DNA from: Aminomonas paucivorans DSM 12260
GTDB taxonomy: Bacteria; Synergistota; Synergistia; Synergistales; Synergistaceae
Assembly (NCBI RefSeq): GCF_000165795.1
Contig: NZ_CM001022.1
Location: 124,001-188,000, forward strand
Reading direction: 5' to 3'
DNA: 64,000 nucleotides
A program made the position numbers and the translations under genes. Positions 8,263 to 16,490 of this stretch are shown one piece after another (position 1 is the stretch's first letter; each line of letters begins with the position of its first letter). The notes beneath the pieces were generated by a model that was not told where the DNA came from, made no database searches, and saw only the letters and a program-made list of their open reading frames with translations.

Positions 8263-8778
8263 ATGCACGAAAAACTGCTGGACGAGACGGGGTGGCGGAT
8301 CCTGGAGGAACTCCAGGAGGACGCCCGACTCTCCTACAAGGAGCTGGGGCGCCGGGTGAACCTCTCCACCCCCGCGGTGATCGAGCGGGTGCGGCGCATG
8401 GAGGAGGCGGGCGTCCTGGAGGGGTACCGGGGGGTGGTGAATCCCCAGAAGGTGGGCTATTCCTTCCGGGTGATCCTGGCGGTGGCCACGGTGTACAACA
8501 ACCCGGACCACGTGATCCTTCGCACCCTGGAGGAGATCCCCGAGGTGATCCGCAGCTGGAGCGTCACCGGGAGCAACGACTTCTTCATGGAGGTCCTGGT
8601 CCCCTCCATGGAGTTCCTGGAGGACCTGCTGGTGAAGCTCTCCGCCCACGGGCGCATCACCACGTCCATCGTGCTGCCCCGCATGGGGGGCAGCGGCCGG
8701 ATCCCCCGGCCCCGAAACCGGCTGGAGGAGGCGGAGGCGGTACAATCCACCTTAGAAACCGGAACGACGAAGGGGTGA
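8263..8778 (+). CDS. Lrp/AsnC-family transcriptional regulator
   Basis: Amino-acid-responsive DNA-binding protein of 171 residues. The N-terminal helix-turn-helix reads LSYKELGRRVNLSTPAVIERVRRME (split here across residues 20-46), followed by a ligand-binding ferredoxin-like domain with GYSFRVILAVATVYN and VTGSNDFFMEVLVPSMEFLEDLL. A C-terminal 25-residue tail is extra to the family core. Start choice: AGGAGG ends directly at a first ATG (8257), whereas the second ATG has a 6-nt spacer and is preferred. It lies 7 nt upstream of the M20 amidohydrolase and diverges from an AGCS carrier, so it probably controls both in response to an amino acid. Confidence 0.88.
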   Translation: MHEKLLDETGWRILEELQEDARLSYKELGRRVNLSTPAVIERVRRMEEAGVLEGYRGVVNPQKVGYSFRVILAVATVYNNPDHVILRTLEEIPEVIRSWSVTGSNDFFMEVLVPSMEFLEDLLVKLSAHGRITTSIVLPRMGGSGRIPRPRNRLEEAEAVQSTLETGTTKG

Positions 8779-8785
8779 GGAATCC

Positions 8786-9979
8786 ATGACCGATCGGGAC
8801 CTGCTGGGGGAAGCGACGGAGAGGAAGGAGCGCATCGTGGGGTGGCGTCGGGAGCTGCACGCCCACCCGGAGCTGCGGTTCGACCTGCCCTGGACGGAGG
8901 GCTTCGTGGCGGGGCGGCTTGAGGAGATGGGCTGGGGGGTGCGCACCGGCGTGGCCCGCCACGGGGTGGTGGCGCTGCTGGAGGTCCCCGGGGCTTCGGG
9001 GTGTGTGGCTCTTCGGGCGGACATGGACGCCCTCCCCCTGACGGAGGAGACGGGGCTGCCCTTCGCCGCCCCGGGGGAGACGATGCACGCCTGCGGCCAC
9101 GACGCCCACATGGCCATGCTCCTGGGGGCGGCGGAGCTGCTCGTTCGCCACCGGGAGGACCTGAAGGCCTCGGTGAAGCTGATCTTCCAGCCCGACGAGG
9201 AGGGGGGAGAGGGCGCCCAGGCCATGATCCGGGAAGGGGTCCTCCAGTCCCCGGAGGTGGAGGCCATCTTCGGCTGCCACGTGGGGTGCCTGTGGCCGGA
9301 CCTGCCGGTGGGTCAGGTGGGGGTGCGCCCGGGGGTGATGCTTTCCGCCAACGACCACTTCCGGATCCGCCTCCTGGGGCGCAGCGCCCACGGGGCCACC
9401 CCTCATCGGGGGGTGGACGCGGTGGTGCTGGCCTCCCAGGTGGTGGCGGCCCTCCAGACCCTGGTGAGCCGGGAGACCAACCCCCAGGAGGCGGCGGTGC
9501 TCACCATCGGCCGCATCGAGGGGGGGACAGCCTACAACGTGGTGGCCGGGGAGGTGTCCCTGGAGGGAACCCTGCGCAGCTTCTCCGAGCCGGTGCGCCA
9601 CCGGCTGCACCGGCGGCTGGAGGAGGTCTGCGAGGGGGTGGCCCACGCCATGGGAGGGGAGGCGGAGGTCCGCATCTCCCCGGGGCCGCCCCTTTTGGCC
9701 AACGATCCGGAGGTGACGGAACGCTTCGCCCGGACGGCGGCCCGGGTGGCGGGGGAGGACCGGGTGACGGTACTGGACCGTCCCGGCATGGTTTCGGAGG
9801 ATTTCGCCTTCTACCTGAAGGCCTGTCCGGGGACCTTCTTCTTCCTTGCCGCCTGCGACGCGGCGCAGGGCCACACCTTCCCGCACCACCACCCCCGCTT
9901 CGCCCTGGACGAAGGCCCCCTGCCCCTGGGGGCGGCCCTCCTGGCGGCGGCGGCGTTGGACTGGGGGGCGGAGGCCTGA
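8786..9979 (+). CDS. M20-family amidohydrolase (N-acyl-amino-acid/hippurate hydrolase type)
   Basis: Metal-dependent cytoplasmic hydrolase of 397 residues that removes acyl groups from N-acyl amino acids, or cleaves related amides. Motifs: RRELHAHPEL near residue 25, VALRADMDALPL, the ligand pair HACGHDAHMAMLLGAA, QPDEEGGEGA with the catalytic glutamate, GCHVG, and a C-terminal EDFAFYLKACPG. The lid domain begins around RLLGRSAHGATPHRGVDA. It is in an operon with the Lrp-type regulator (7-nt gap) and likely provides free amino acids for fermentation. Substrate preference cannot be told from sequence alone. Confidence 0.88.
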   Translation: MTDRDLLGEATERKERIVGWRRELHAHPELRFDLPWTEGFVAGRLEEMGWGVRTGVARHGVVALLEVPGASGCVALRADMDALPLTEETGLPFAAPGETMHACGHDAHMAMLLGAAELLVRHREDLKASVKLIFQPDEEGGEGAQAMIREGVLQSPEVEAIFGCHVGCLWPDLPVGQVGVRPGVMLSANDHFRIRLLGRSAHGATPHRGVDAVVLASQVVAALQTLVSRETNPQEAAVLTIGRIEGGTAYNVVAGEVSLEGTLRSFSEPVRHRLHRRLEEVCEGVAHAMGGEAEVRISPGPPLLANDPEVTERFARTAARVAGEDRVTVLDRPGMVSEDFAFYLKACPGTFFFLAACDAAQGHTFPHHHPRFALDEGPLPLGAALLAAAALDWGAEA

Positions 9980-9982
9980 GAA

Positions 9983-10020
9983 GGGTCCGGGGCTCCCGCA
10001 GGAGCCCCGGACCCGGTTTT
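9983..10020. terminator. Bidirectional terminator between M20 hydrolase and fhs
   Basis: Perfect 14-bp inverted repeat (GGGTCCGGGGCTCC / GGAGCCCCGGACCC) with a CGCA loop, followed on the plus strand by GGTTTTG. It sits between two convergent genes and probably ends both transcripts. Confidence 0.8.
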
Positions 10021-10023
10021 GTC

Positions 10024-11691
10024 CTAGAACAGCCCGGTCACCCGGCCCCGGTCGTCCACGTCGATGGACAGGGCGGCGGGGCGTTTGGGCAGCCCAGGCA
10101 TGGTCATGATGGAGCCCGTCACGGGCACCAGGAATCCCGCCCCGGCGGAGAGGCGCACCTCCCGCACCGTAAGGGTGAAGCCCTGGGGGCGGCCCTTCTT
10201 GTTGGGGTCGTCGGAGAGGGACGCCTGGGTCTTGGCCATGCACACCAGCAGGTGGTCCATCCCCAGGGCGTGGATGGTCTTCAGGTCCCCCTCCGCCCGC
10301 TCGGTGTACTGCACCCCTTCGGCGCCGTAGATCTCCCGGGCGATGCGGAGGATCTTCTCCTTGGGAGACAGTTCCGCCTCGTAGAGGGGCTTGTAGCCGT
10401 TGGGCTTGCCGCAGGCCTCCACCACCACCTTCGCCAGGTCCGCCGCCCCCGCTCCGCCCTTGGCCCAGCCCTCGCAGAGGCTCACGGGGGCACCCAAGCG
10501 GGCGCAGGCTTCCTCCACGAAGGCCAGCTCCCGGGGCGTGTCGGTGGGGAAGGCGTTGACGGCCACCACCACGGGCAGGCCGAACTTCTGCAGGTTCTCC
10601 ACGTGCTTTTCCAGGTTGGGCATCCCTTTTTCCAGGGCCTCCGGGTTCTCCTCCCCCAGCCGTTCCTTGGGGAGCCCTCCGTGCATTTTCAGGGCCCGCA
10701 CCGTGGCCACCAGCACCGCCGCGTCGGGGTGCAGGCCCCCCAGGCGGCACTTGATGTCCAGGAATTTCTCCGCCCCCAGGTCCGCGGCGAAGCCCGCCTC
10801 GGTGACCAGGTAGTCCGCCAGCTTCAGGCCGTATCGGGTGGCCATGAGGCTGTTGCAGCCGTGGGCGATGTTGGCGAAGGGGCCTCCGTGGATGAAGGCG
10901 GGGACGTGCTCCAGGGTCTGCACCAGGTTGGGCTTCAGGGCGTCCTTCAGGAGCATGGCCATGGCCCCCTGCGCTCCTAGGTCCCCGGCGGTGACGGGGG
11001 ACCCGTCGGGCCGATAGGCCACGATGATGGCGGCCAGCCGGGCCTTGAGATCCGAGATGCCCGTGGACAGGCAGAGGATGGCCATGACCTCCGATGCCAC
11101 GGTGATGTCGAAGCCGTCCTCCCGGGGGACCCCGTCGGCCTTGCCTCCGAGCCCCGCCACGATGTGACGCAGGGTCCGGTCGTTCATGTCCATCACCCGC
11201 TTCAGGGCCACCCGCCGGGGGTCGATGCCCAGCTCGTTGCCCTGGTGCAGGGAGTTGTCCAGCAGCGCCGCCAGCAGGTTGTGGGCGGCGCTGACCGCGT
11301 GGAGGTCCCCGGTGAAGTGCAGGTTGATGTCCTCCATGGGCACCACCTGGCTCCTGCCGCCCCCGGCGGCCCCTCCCTTGACCCCGAAGACCGGGCCCAG
11401 GGAGGGTTCCCGCAGGGCCACGCAGGCCTTCTTGCCCACCGCCGCCAGCCCCTGGGCCAGCCCCACGGAGGTGGTGGTCTTTCCCTCCCCGGCGGGGGTA
11501 GGGGTGATGGCGGTCACCAGCACCAGCTTGCCGTCGGGGCGGTCCTTCACCCGCTCCCACAGGTCGAAGGAGACCTTGGCCTTGTGGGGGCCGTACAGTT
11601 CCAGCTCCTCCTCCCGGATGCCCAGACGGGCGGCCACCGCCGCGATGGGCTCCAGGGAGGCGCTTTGGGCGATTTCGATGTCCGTCCTCAA
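10024..11691 (-). CDS. fhs: Formate--tetrahydrofolate ligase
   Basis: Cytoplasmic enzyme of 555 residues that interconverts formate, ATP and THF with 10-formyl-THF, ADP and phosphate. Motifs: the ATP loop [20 protein letters not shown] near residue 60, RGGAAGGG-type glycine-rich segment ([13 protein letters not shown]), [19 protein letters not shown], and the C-terminal [15 protein letters not shown]. Start is TTG with GGAGG 7 nt upstream; this gives the normal family length. It is last in the histidine operon, 11 nt after ftcD. Here it probably runs towards ATP and formate, recovering energy from the formimino carbon of histidine. The step from methenyl- to formyl-THF needs a cyclohydrolase, and no folD is visible nearby. 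Confidence 0.95.
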   Translation of the reverse strand: MRTDIEIAQSASLEPIAAVAARLGIREEELELYGPHKAKVSFDLWERVKDRPDGKLVLVTAITPTPAGEGKTTTSVGLAQGLAAVGKKACVALREPSLGPVFGVKGGAAGGGRSQVVPMEDINLHFTGDLHAVSAAHNLLAALLDNSLHQGNELGIDPRRVALKRVMDMNDRTLRHIVAGLGGKADGVPREDGFDITVASEVMAILCLSTGISDLKARLAAIIVAYRPDGSPVTAGDLGAQGAMAMLLKDALKPNLVQTLEHVPAFIHGGPFANIAHGCNSLMATRYGLKLADYLVTEAGFAADLGAEKFLDIKCRLGGLHPDAAVLVATVRALKMHGGLPKERLGEENPEALEKGMPNLEKHVENLQKFGLPVVVAVNAFPTDTPRELAFVEEACARLGAPVSLCEGWAKGGAGAADLAKVVVEACGKPNGYKPLYEAELSPKEKILRIAREIYGAEGVQYTERAEGDLKTIHALGMDHLLVCMAKTQASLSDDPNKKGRPQGFTLTVREVRLSAGAGFLVPVTGSIMTMPGLPKRPAALSIDVDDRGRVTGLF

Positions 11692-11702
11692 GGGGGGTCC
11701 TC

Positions 11703-12596
11703 CTAGCCCAACAGATGGGTCTCGATGATCTGGGAGGCCTCGAAGCGGTGCACCTGGAGGCAGTGGCGCACCACGTCCTCCAGCGCCGCCAGGGGCACGG
11801 GGCCCACCAGCTCCGCCTCCGCCACCGTCACGCCGTAGGTGGCCGCCAGAGAGCGGATCAGGTCGTAGGCCACCGGGATGGGGGTCTTCTCGTAGTTGGT
11901 GAGGTTCATGGAAACCTGCACCATCCCCTTCTCCTCCAGGGGAAGGCCGATGGCCCGGACGAACCGCAGGCCCCCGGTGCTGAAGCGCATGCGCTTGGCG
12001 ATGGCCTTGGCGATCTCCACGTCGGTGGTGCGAAGGTTCACGTTGTAGGCCACCAGGGGAAACCGAACCCCCGTCACCGTGGCGCCCCAACGGGGCACGA
12101 AGGCGAAGGGCCCTTCGTCGGGCCGCCAGGCCTCGTCCTTCATCTTCTTCTCCAGGGCTTCGTACTGCCCTTTGCGGAGGTCCACCAGGTTCTGTCGGGA
12201 GGGCTTCGTGGCGGCCTCCTCGTAGTAGTACACCGGCACCCCCTTGGACCCCAGGAAGGCCCCGTAGCGGCGGGCGATTTCGAGGGCTTCCTCCTTCTCC
12301 ACCCCCCGCACCGGCACGAAGGGCACCACGTCCACCGCCCCCATGCGGGGGTGGCTGCCGTGGTGTCGGCTCATGTCGATGATCTCCAGGGCCTTCTCCG
12401 TGAGGTTCTGCGCCCCGGCGAGCACGTCCTCGGGCTCGCCGATCCAGGTGTACACCGTGCGGTTGTGGTCCTTGTCGGAATCCACGTCCATCACCGTGAC
12501 GCCCGGGGTGCCCCGCAGGGCGGCGGTGACCTTCTCGATGGCGGCGACGTCGGTGCCCTCGCTCATGTTGAGCTCGCAGAGCAGGATCTTCTTCAT
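11703..12596 (-). CDS. ftcD: Glutamate formimidoyltransferase
   Basis: Enzyme of 297 residues that moves the formimino group from N-formiminoglutamate to tetrahydrofolate, giving glutamate and 5-formimino-THF. It matches the transferase half of animal [15 protein letters not shown] at the N-terminus, [15 protein letters not shown], the active-site region [21 protein letters not shown], and [19 protein letters not shown] in the second subdomain. The cyclodeaminase half is a separate gene just upstream (fchA). The ribosome site is a purine-rich AAGGACGGAGAAG. It is the central step of the hut pathway variant that avoids hutG and hutF. Confidence 0.95.
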   Translation of the reverse strand: MKKILLCELNMSEGTDVAAIEKVTAALRGTPGVTVMDVDSDKDHNRTVYTWIGEPEDVLAGAQNLTEKALEIIDMSRHHGSHPRMGAVDVVPFVPVRGVEKEEALEIARRYGAFLGSKGVPVYYYEEAATKPSRQNLVDLRKGQYEALEKKMKDEAWRPDEGPFAFVPRWGATVTGVRFPLVAYNVNLRTTDVEIAKAIAKRMRFSTGGLRFVRAIGLPLEEKGMVQVSMNLTNYEKTPIPVAYDLIRSLAATYGVTVAEAELVGPVPLAALEDVVRHCLQVHRFEASQIIETHLLG

Positions 12597-12614
12597 CGGT
12601 CTTCTCCGTCCTTT

Positions 12615-13184
12615 CTACTTCGCCCGGTCCTTCAGGGATCGGGCCCGATCCTCCAGGTCCCGGTGGATCCCGGGGGTCTTGATGAGGGGCAGGTTGGCGT
12701 CCACGTTGAGGGCGCAGTCCGTCACGGCCATGCGGGCCAGCATGGTGCCCGCGGCGATGTCCGAACCTGCGGCGGGGTTGGAGCGGCCGTCCAGCTCCCC
12801 GCAGATCTCCAGCACCCGGGCGGCCCGGTGCCCGTTCTGCAGGGGCACCGTGGCGGCCCCCACCGCGGCGGTCTCCACGGCGGCGCGCCGCTGGGCCTTC
12901 TCCTCCTCCGTGCCCTTGGGCAGAGCGAAGGCGGCCTTGATGCCCAGAAAGGCCTTCTCGTCGTCCTGGGCTCCCTGGGTCAGCTCCCGCACCAGCCTGT
13001 CCAGCTCCTCCGCCAGGGCCAGGTAGCGCTCGTCCGGAAGGCCGTACTCCTTGCCCAGGGAGAGGCGGGCCACCATGCCCACCAGCCCCGCCGCCATGGC
13101 CCCCGCCACCGCCGAGGCGGCGCCCCCGCCCACGGTGGCGTCCCGGCTGTCCAGGATCTTGTCCAACACGCTGTAAAGCGACAT
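12615..13184 (-). CDS. fchA: Formimidoyltetrahydrofolate cyclodeaminase
   Basis: Helical enzyme of 189 residues that closes 5-formimino-THF to 5,10-methenyl-THF and releases ammonia. The family pattern is seen in the N-terminal [20 protein letters not shown] segment, [33 protein letters not shown] and [25 protein letters not shown]. It lies between hutI (13 nt) and ftcD (18 nt), so its product goes straight to one-carbon metabolism. Members of this family are called either cyclodeaminase or methenyl-THF cyclohydrolase; the hut setting favours the former, but a double role would explain the absence of folD from this operon. Confidence 0.92.
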   Translation of the reverse strand: MSLYSVLDKILDSRDATVGGGAASAVAGAMAAGLVGMVARLSLGKEYGLPDERYLALAEELDRLVRELTQGAQDDEKAFLGIKAAFALPKGTEEEKAQRRAAVETAAVGAATVPLQNGHRAARVLEICGELDGRSNPAAGSDIAAGTMLARMAVTDCALNVDANLPLIKTPGIHRDLEDRARSLKDRAK

Positions 13185-13197
13185 GTCCTCTTCCTCC

Positions 13198-14472
13198 TCA
13201 GTCGTTCCGATTCGTTCGGGCCGTCAGACGGCCCCGGTCCACGGAGACGTTCCCCCTGCGGACCACCGTCTCCACGGGATTGGATCCCAGGTGGTAGATC
13301 AGGTCCTCGTAGCGGCTCAGGTTCCAGATCTGCAGGTCCCCCTGCTTGCCCGGTTCCAGAGACCCGATGCGATCCCCCCGGCGCAGCGCCCGGGCTCCCC
13401 CCAGGGTGGCAGCCCGAAGGGCCTCCGCCGGACGGAGGCGGTGGTTCCGGCAGGCCAGGATCAGCACGAAGATCAGGGAAGTGCACCAGCACCCGGGGCA
13501 GCAGTTGGTGGCCAGGGCCAGCTCCAACCCCGCCTCCTCCATGGGGCGGGGGTCGGCGGGCCGGGGGTGGCGCACCGCGAAGTCGATCCCCGGCAGCAGC
13601 ACCCCCGTCACCCCCGAGCGGGCCAGGGCCTCCAGGGACTCCCGGGGGGTGTAGTTCAGATGGTCCGCCGAGGCGGCCCGAAGGCTCGCCGCCACCTCCG
13701 CCCCGCCCACGTGGGAGTAGGCCCCGGTGTGGATCTTCGGCGCCAGCCCCGCCGCCAGCCCCGCCTCCAGGATCCGGCGGGAGTCTGCCGCGTCGTAGTG
13801 TCCCTCGTCGCACCACACGTCGCAGAACTCCGCGATGCCCTGTTCCCGAACCGCCGGGAGCATCTCCCGCTCCAGCAGGTCCAGGTAGCGCTCCTTGGAG
13901 GTGTCCTCGGGCCAGCCGTGGGCCCCCAGGAAGGTGGAGACCACCTCCACCGGGTAGGCCCGCTCCAGGAGGCGGTTCACCCGAAGCTGTTTCAGTTCCG
14001 TCTCCGTGTCCAGACCGTAACCGCTCTTGCCCTCCACGGTGGTGGTGCCCCACAGGAGCATCCCCTCCAGCCTGGCCGCGGCCTGGAGGAACAGCTCCTC
14101 CTCCGAGGCGGAGCGGGTGGCCCGGATGGTGACGCCGATGCCCGTGGGTACCCCTCGGCGGCGCAGCTCCTTCGGGTCGTCGGTGGCGAGGCGCGCCGCG
14201 TACTCCTCCACCCGGGTGCCCCCGAAGACCAGGTGGGTGTGGCAGTCCACGAAACCCGGGGCCACCACCTTCCCCCGGGCGTCCAGGCGCCTCGCCCGGG
14301 ACAGGTCCGCCGCCGCCTCCACCTCCTCCCGGGTTCCCGCCGCGACGATGCGTTCCCCCGCCAGGGCCACCCAGCCGTCCTCCACCAGGCCGATCCGGTC
14401 CGGGGCGTCGGCGGCGCAGGTGAGGAGCTGAGCCGCCTCCTCCACCACCAGGTCCGCCACGATGCGTTCCAT
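13198..14472 (-). CDS. hutI: Imidazolonepropionase
   Basis: Metal-dependent amidohydrolase of 424 residues that opens the imidazolone ring to give N-formimino-L-glutamate, the third step of histidine breakdown. Motifs: metal ligands in VAPGFVDCHTHLVFGG near residue 70, the RTRG-like region replaced by RATRSASEEELFLQA, FLGAHGWPEDTSKERY, FCDVWCDEGHYD, KIHTGAYSHVGGAEVAA and NCCPGCWCTSLIFVLILACR near the C-terminus. It starts with ATG behind a perfect GGAGGTG. It lies downstream of an intrinsic terminator that separates it from hutU, so read-through or its own promoter must set its level. Confidence 0.93.
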   Translation of the reverse strand: MERIVADLVVEEAAQLLTCAADAPDRIGLVEDGWVALAGERIVAAGTREEVEAAADLSRARRLDARGKVVAPGFVDCHTHLVFGGTRVEEYAARLATDDPKELRRRGVPTGIGVTIRATRSASEEELFLQAAARLEGMLLWGTTTVEGKSGYGLDTETELKQLRVNRLLERAYPVEVVSTFLGAHGWPEDTSKERYLDLLEREMLPAVREQGIAEFCDVWCDEGHYDAADSRRILEAGLAAGLAPKIHTGAYSHVGGAEVAASLRAASADHLNYTPRESLEALARSGVTGVLLPGIDFAVRHPRPADPRPMEEAGLELALATNCCPGCWCTSLIFVLILACRNHRLRPAEALRAATLGGARALRRGDRIGSLEPGKQGDLQIWNLSRYEDLIYHLGSNPVETVVRRGNVSVDRGRLTARTNRND

Positions 14473-14494
14473 GTCCTCTCACCTCCGGGATTCC

Positions 14495-14522
14495 AAAAAG
14501 GGGGGCGCCCAAGGCGCCCCCC
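14495..14522 (-). terminator. Intrinsic terminator between hutU and hutI
   Basis: Perfect 10-bp stem GGGGGGCGCC / GGCGCCCCCC with a 3-nt loop, followed on the minus strand by five T residues. It lies inside what otherwise looks like one operon, 40 nt after the hutU stop and upstream of the hutI ribosome site. Confidence 0.85.
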
Positions 14523-14562
14523 AAGGCACGGGGTACGGGTCGTCCGTCCCCCGAAGGGTTCC

Positions 14563-16281
14563 CTACAGCCGGTCGCTGCCGTCGGGGCCGAAGGTCACCT
14601 TGTCGGCGGGTTCCCACCAGAGGGGCACCTTGATGCCCTCTTTGGTGAGCTTGCCCTTGCCGTTTGCCACATCCTTGGCGCTCTCGTACCCCGCCTGGGC
14701 GTGCCGGATCACCCCGATGCCCGAGTCCACCGTCATGGCCACTTCCAGGCGGATCTTGGCGTCGTCGGTGCCGTCGGCGATCTGGGTCACCCCGGTGTGC
14801 ACCGCCTCGCCCATGGAGTAGTTGGCCTGGATGGCGATGAGATCGCACATGCCGCAGGCGTTGAGCAGGCCGTTGAGCATGGGCCAGTCGGAGATGAGGT
14901 CTCCCCCGTCGGGCATGCGCTCCGATTCGAAGGTGGGGTTCACGATGGAGCCCGAATCCAGGTTGTCCCGGGAGAAGGCCACGGGGCCCACGATCTCCCC
15001 TTTTCGGATCAGCTCGTTCACCGCCAGGGCGAACTTCTTGCGCTGCCCGAAGCCCATGTAGCAGATCCGGGCGGGCAGGGCCTCGATGGGCAGGTGTTTG
15101 CTGGCCAGGGGGATCCACCGGCCCACGATGGGGTCGTCCCCGAAGAGCTCCATGGCCAGCTGGTCCGTGCGCTTCAGGTCCGCGGGGTCGCCGGAGATGC
15201 AGGTCCACCGGAAGGGGCCCCGGCCCTCGCAGAACAGGGGCCGGATGTAGTCCGCCACGAAGGCGGGCAGGCGCATGGCCTCCGCCTCCGGGAAGCCCGC
15301 GTCCCGGCATTCCTTGCGGATGCTGGTGCCGTACTCGAACACCGGAACCCCCTTGTCCAGGTAGGCCAGCATGGCCTTCAGCTGCCGCTTCATGGTGGTC
15401 CGGGCCTTCTCCATGTAGGCGTCCAGGTCCTTCTGCCGCAGCTCCCGGGCTTCCTCGGGGGTGTAGCCCGAGGGGATGTAGGAGATGGGGTCGTGGCAGG
15501 GGCACATCTCCGTGATCACGTCGGGCATGAAGCCCTTCTCGTAGGCCTCCTCGAAGCAGTCCGCCGCGTTGCCCACCACCCCGAAGGAGTGGGGCTTGCC
15601 CTCCGCGGCGTGCTTCTTCGCCAGCCGGATGGCCTCGTCCATGGAGGGGACGATCTCGTCCAGGTAGTTCTTCTCGATGCGCCGCTGGAGGATCTCCCGG
15701 TCCGCGTCCACCACGATGGCCACGCCGCCGTGCATCTTCATGGCCCAGGTCTGGTTGCCCCCCATGCCGCCGGCTCCGGCGGTGAGGAGGATCCGGTTCT
15801 CCATGTGTCCCCCGTAGTGCTTGATCCCCACGGCCGCCAGGGTCTCGAAGGTGCCCTCGATGACCCCCTGGGTGCCGATGTACTCCCAGGGAGCGGCGGT
15901 GTACTGGGCGAAGATGGTGAGGTTCTTCGCCTCCAGGTCGTAGAAGGTCTCCCAGGAGGGGCGCATGAAGTTGGTGGTGGCCATCACCACCACCGGGGCG
16001 TACTTGTGGGTCTTGAAGACCGCCACGGGCATGCCCGACTGGACCACCAGGGTCTCGTCGTCCTCCAGCTCCTTGAGGGACTTCACGATGGCGTGGTAGG
16101 ACTCCCAGTTCCGGGCGCACTTCCCGTTGCCCCCGTAGATGATGAGCTTCTCCGGGTGCTCCGCGTTCTCCATGTTGTTCTCCAGCATGCGGAGGATGGT
16201 CTCCTGCCGCCACCCTTTGCAGCGCAGGGTGCTGCCCCGCTGAGCCTTCACTTCGTAGAGGATCTGCGCGTTGCCCGCCAT
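14563..16281 (-). CDS. hutU: Urocanate hydratase
   Basis: NAD+-dependent enzyme of 572 residues that converts urocanate to imidazolone propionate. Recognisable parts are the N-terminal RGSTLRCKGWRQETILRMLE, YGGNGKCARNWESY, the NAD-binding TAGAGGMGGNQTWAMKM, FGVVGNAADCFEEA, FCEGRGPFRWTCISGDP and PLASKHLPIEALPARICY. The length fits the family (about 550-575). It is first in the operon; the control region upstream contains the 19-bp element shared with the carrier next to hutH. A strong terminator follows the gene. Confidence 0.95.
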   Translation of the reverse strand: MAGNAQILYEVKAQRGSTLRCKGWRQETILRMLENNMENAEHPEKLIIYGGNGKCARNWESYHAIVKSLKELEDDETLVVQSGMPVAVFKTHKYAPVVVMATTNFMRPSWETFYDLEAKNLTIFAQYTAAPWEYIGTQGVIEGTFETLAAVGIKHYGGHMENRILLTAGAGGMGGNQTWAMKMHGGVAIVVDADREILQRRIEKNYLDEIVPSMDEAIRLAKKHAAEGKPHSFGVVGNAADCFEEAYEKGFMPDVITEMCPCHDPISYIPSGYTPEEARELRQKDLDAYMEKARTTMKRQLKAMLAYLDKGVPVFEYGTSIRKECRDAGFPEAEAMRLPAFVADYIRPLFCEGRGPFRWTCISGDPADLKRTDQLAMELFGDDPIVGRWIPLASKHLPIEALPARICYMGFGQRKKFALAVNELIRKGEIVGPVAFSRDNLDSGSIVNPTFESERMPDGGDLISDWPMLNGLLNACGMCDLIAIQANYSMGEAVHTGVTQIADGTDDAKIRLEVAMTVDSGIGVIRHAQAGYESAKDVANGKGKLTKEGIKVPLWWEPADKVTFGPDGSDRL

Positions 16282-16362
16282 GTCTTCCTCGACCTCCCGT
16301 TGGGTATGGGGTTGGACGGTCCCGAACGGGCCGCCTGTCTTTTCGGGGTCATTCTAGGAGGG

Positions 16363-16416
16363 GGGCGTCAGGGAACCATCAACTCGCGGCGGAGGGGAGG
16401 GACGCCCGGTTTGATG
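16363..16416. promoter_or_regulatory. Shared hut element, copy 1 (between hutU and secreted-protein gene)
   Basis: GCGTCAGGGAACCATCAAC at 16365-16383 matches 17 of 19 bases of a second copy at 20010-20028. It is 84 nt upstream of hutU. Its CATCAA end (16377-16382) is mirrored by TTGATG at 16411-16416. A -10-like TATACT at 16423-16428 could serve the plus-strand gene. Repressor or activator binding is inferred, not shown. Confidence 0.55.
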
Positions 16417-16490
16417 GAGGCATATACTGGCGGGAAGGAGACCCACGGCGACGAAAAACCCGTTCCCCTTCGAGGAGGAGATCCTGCTTC

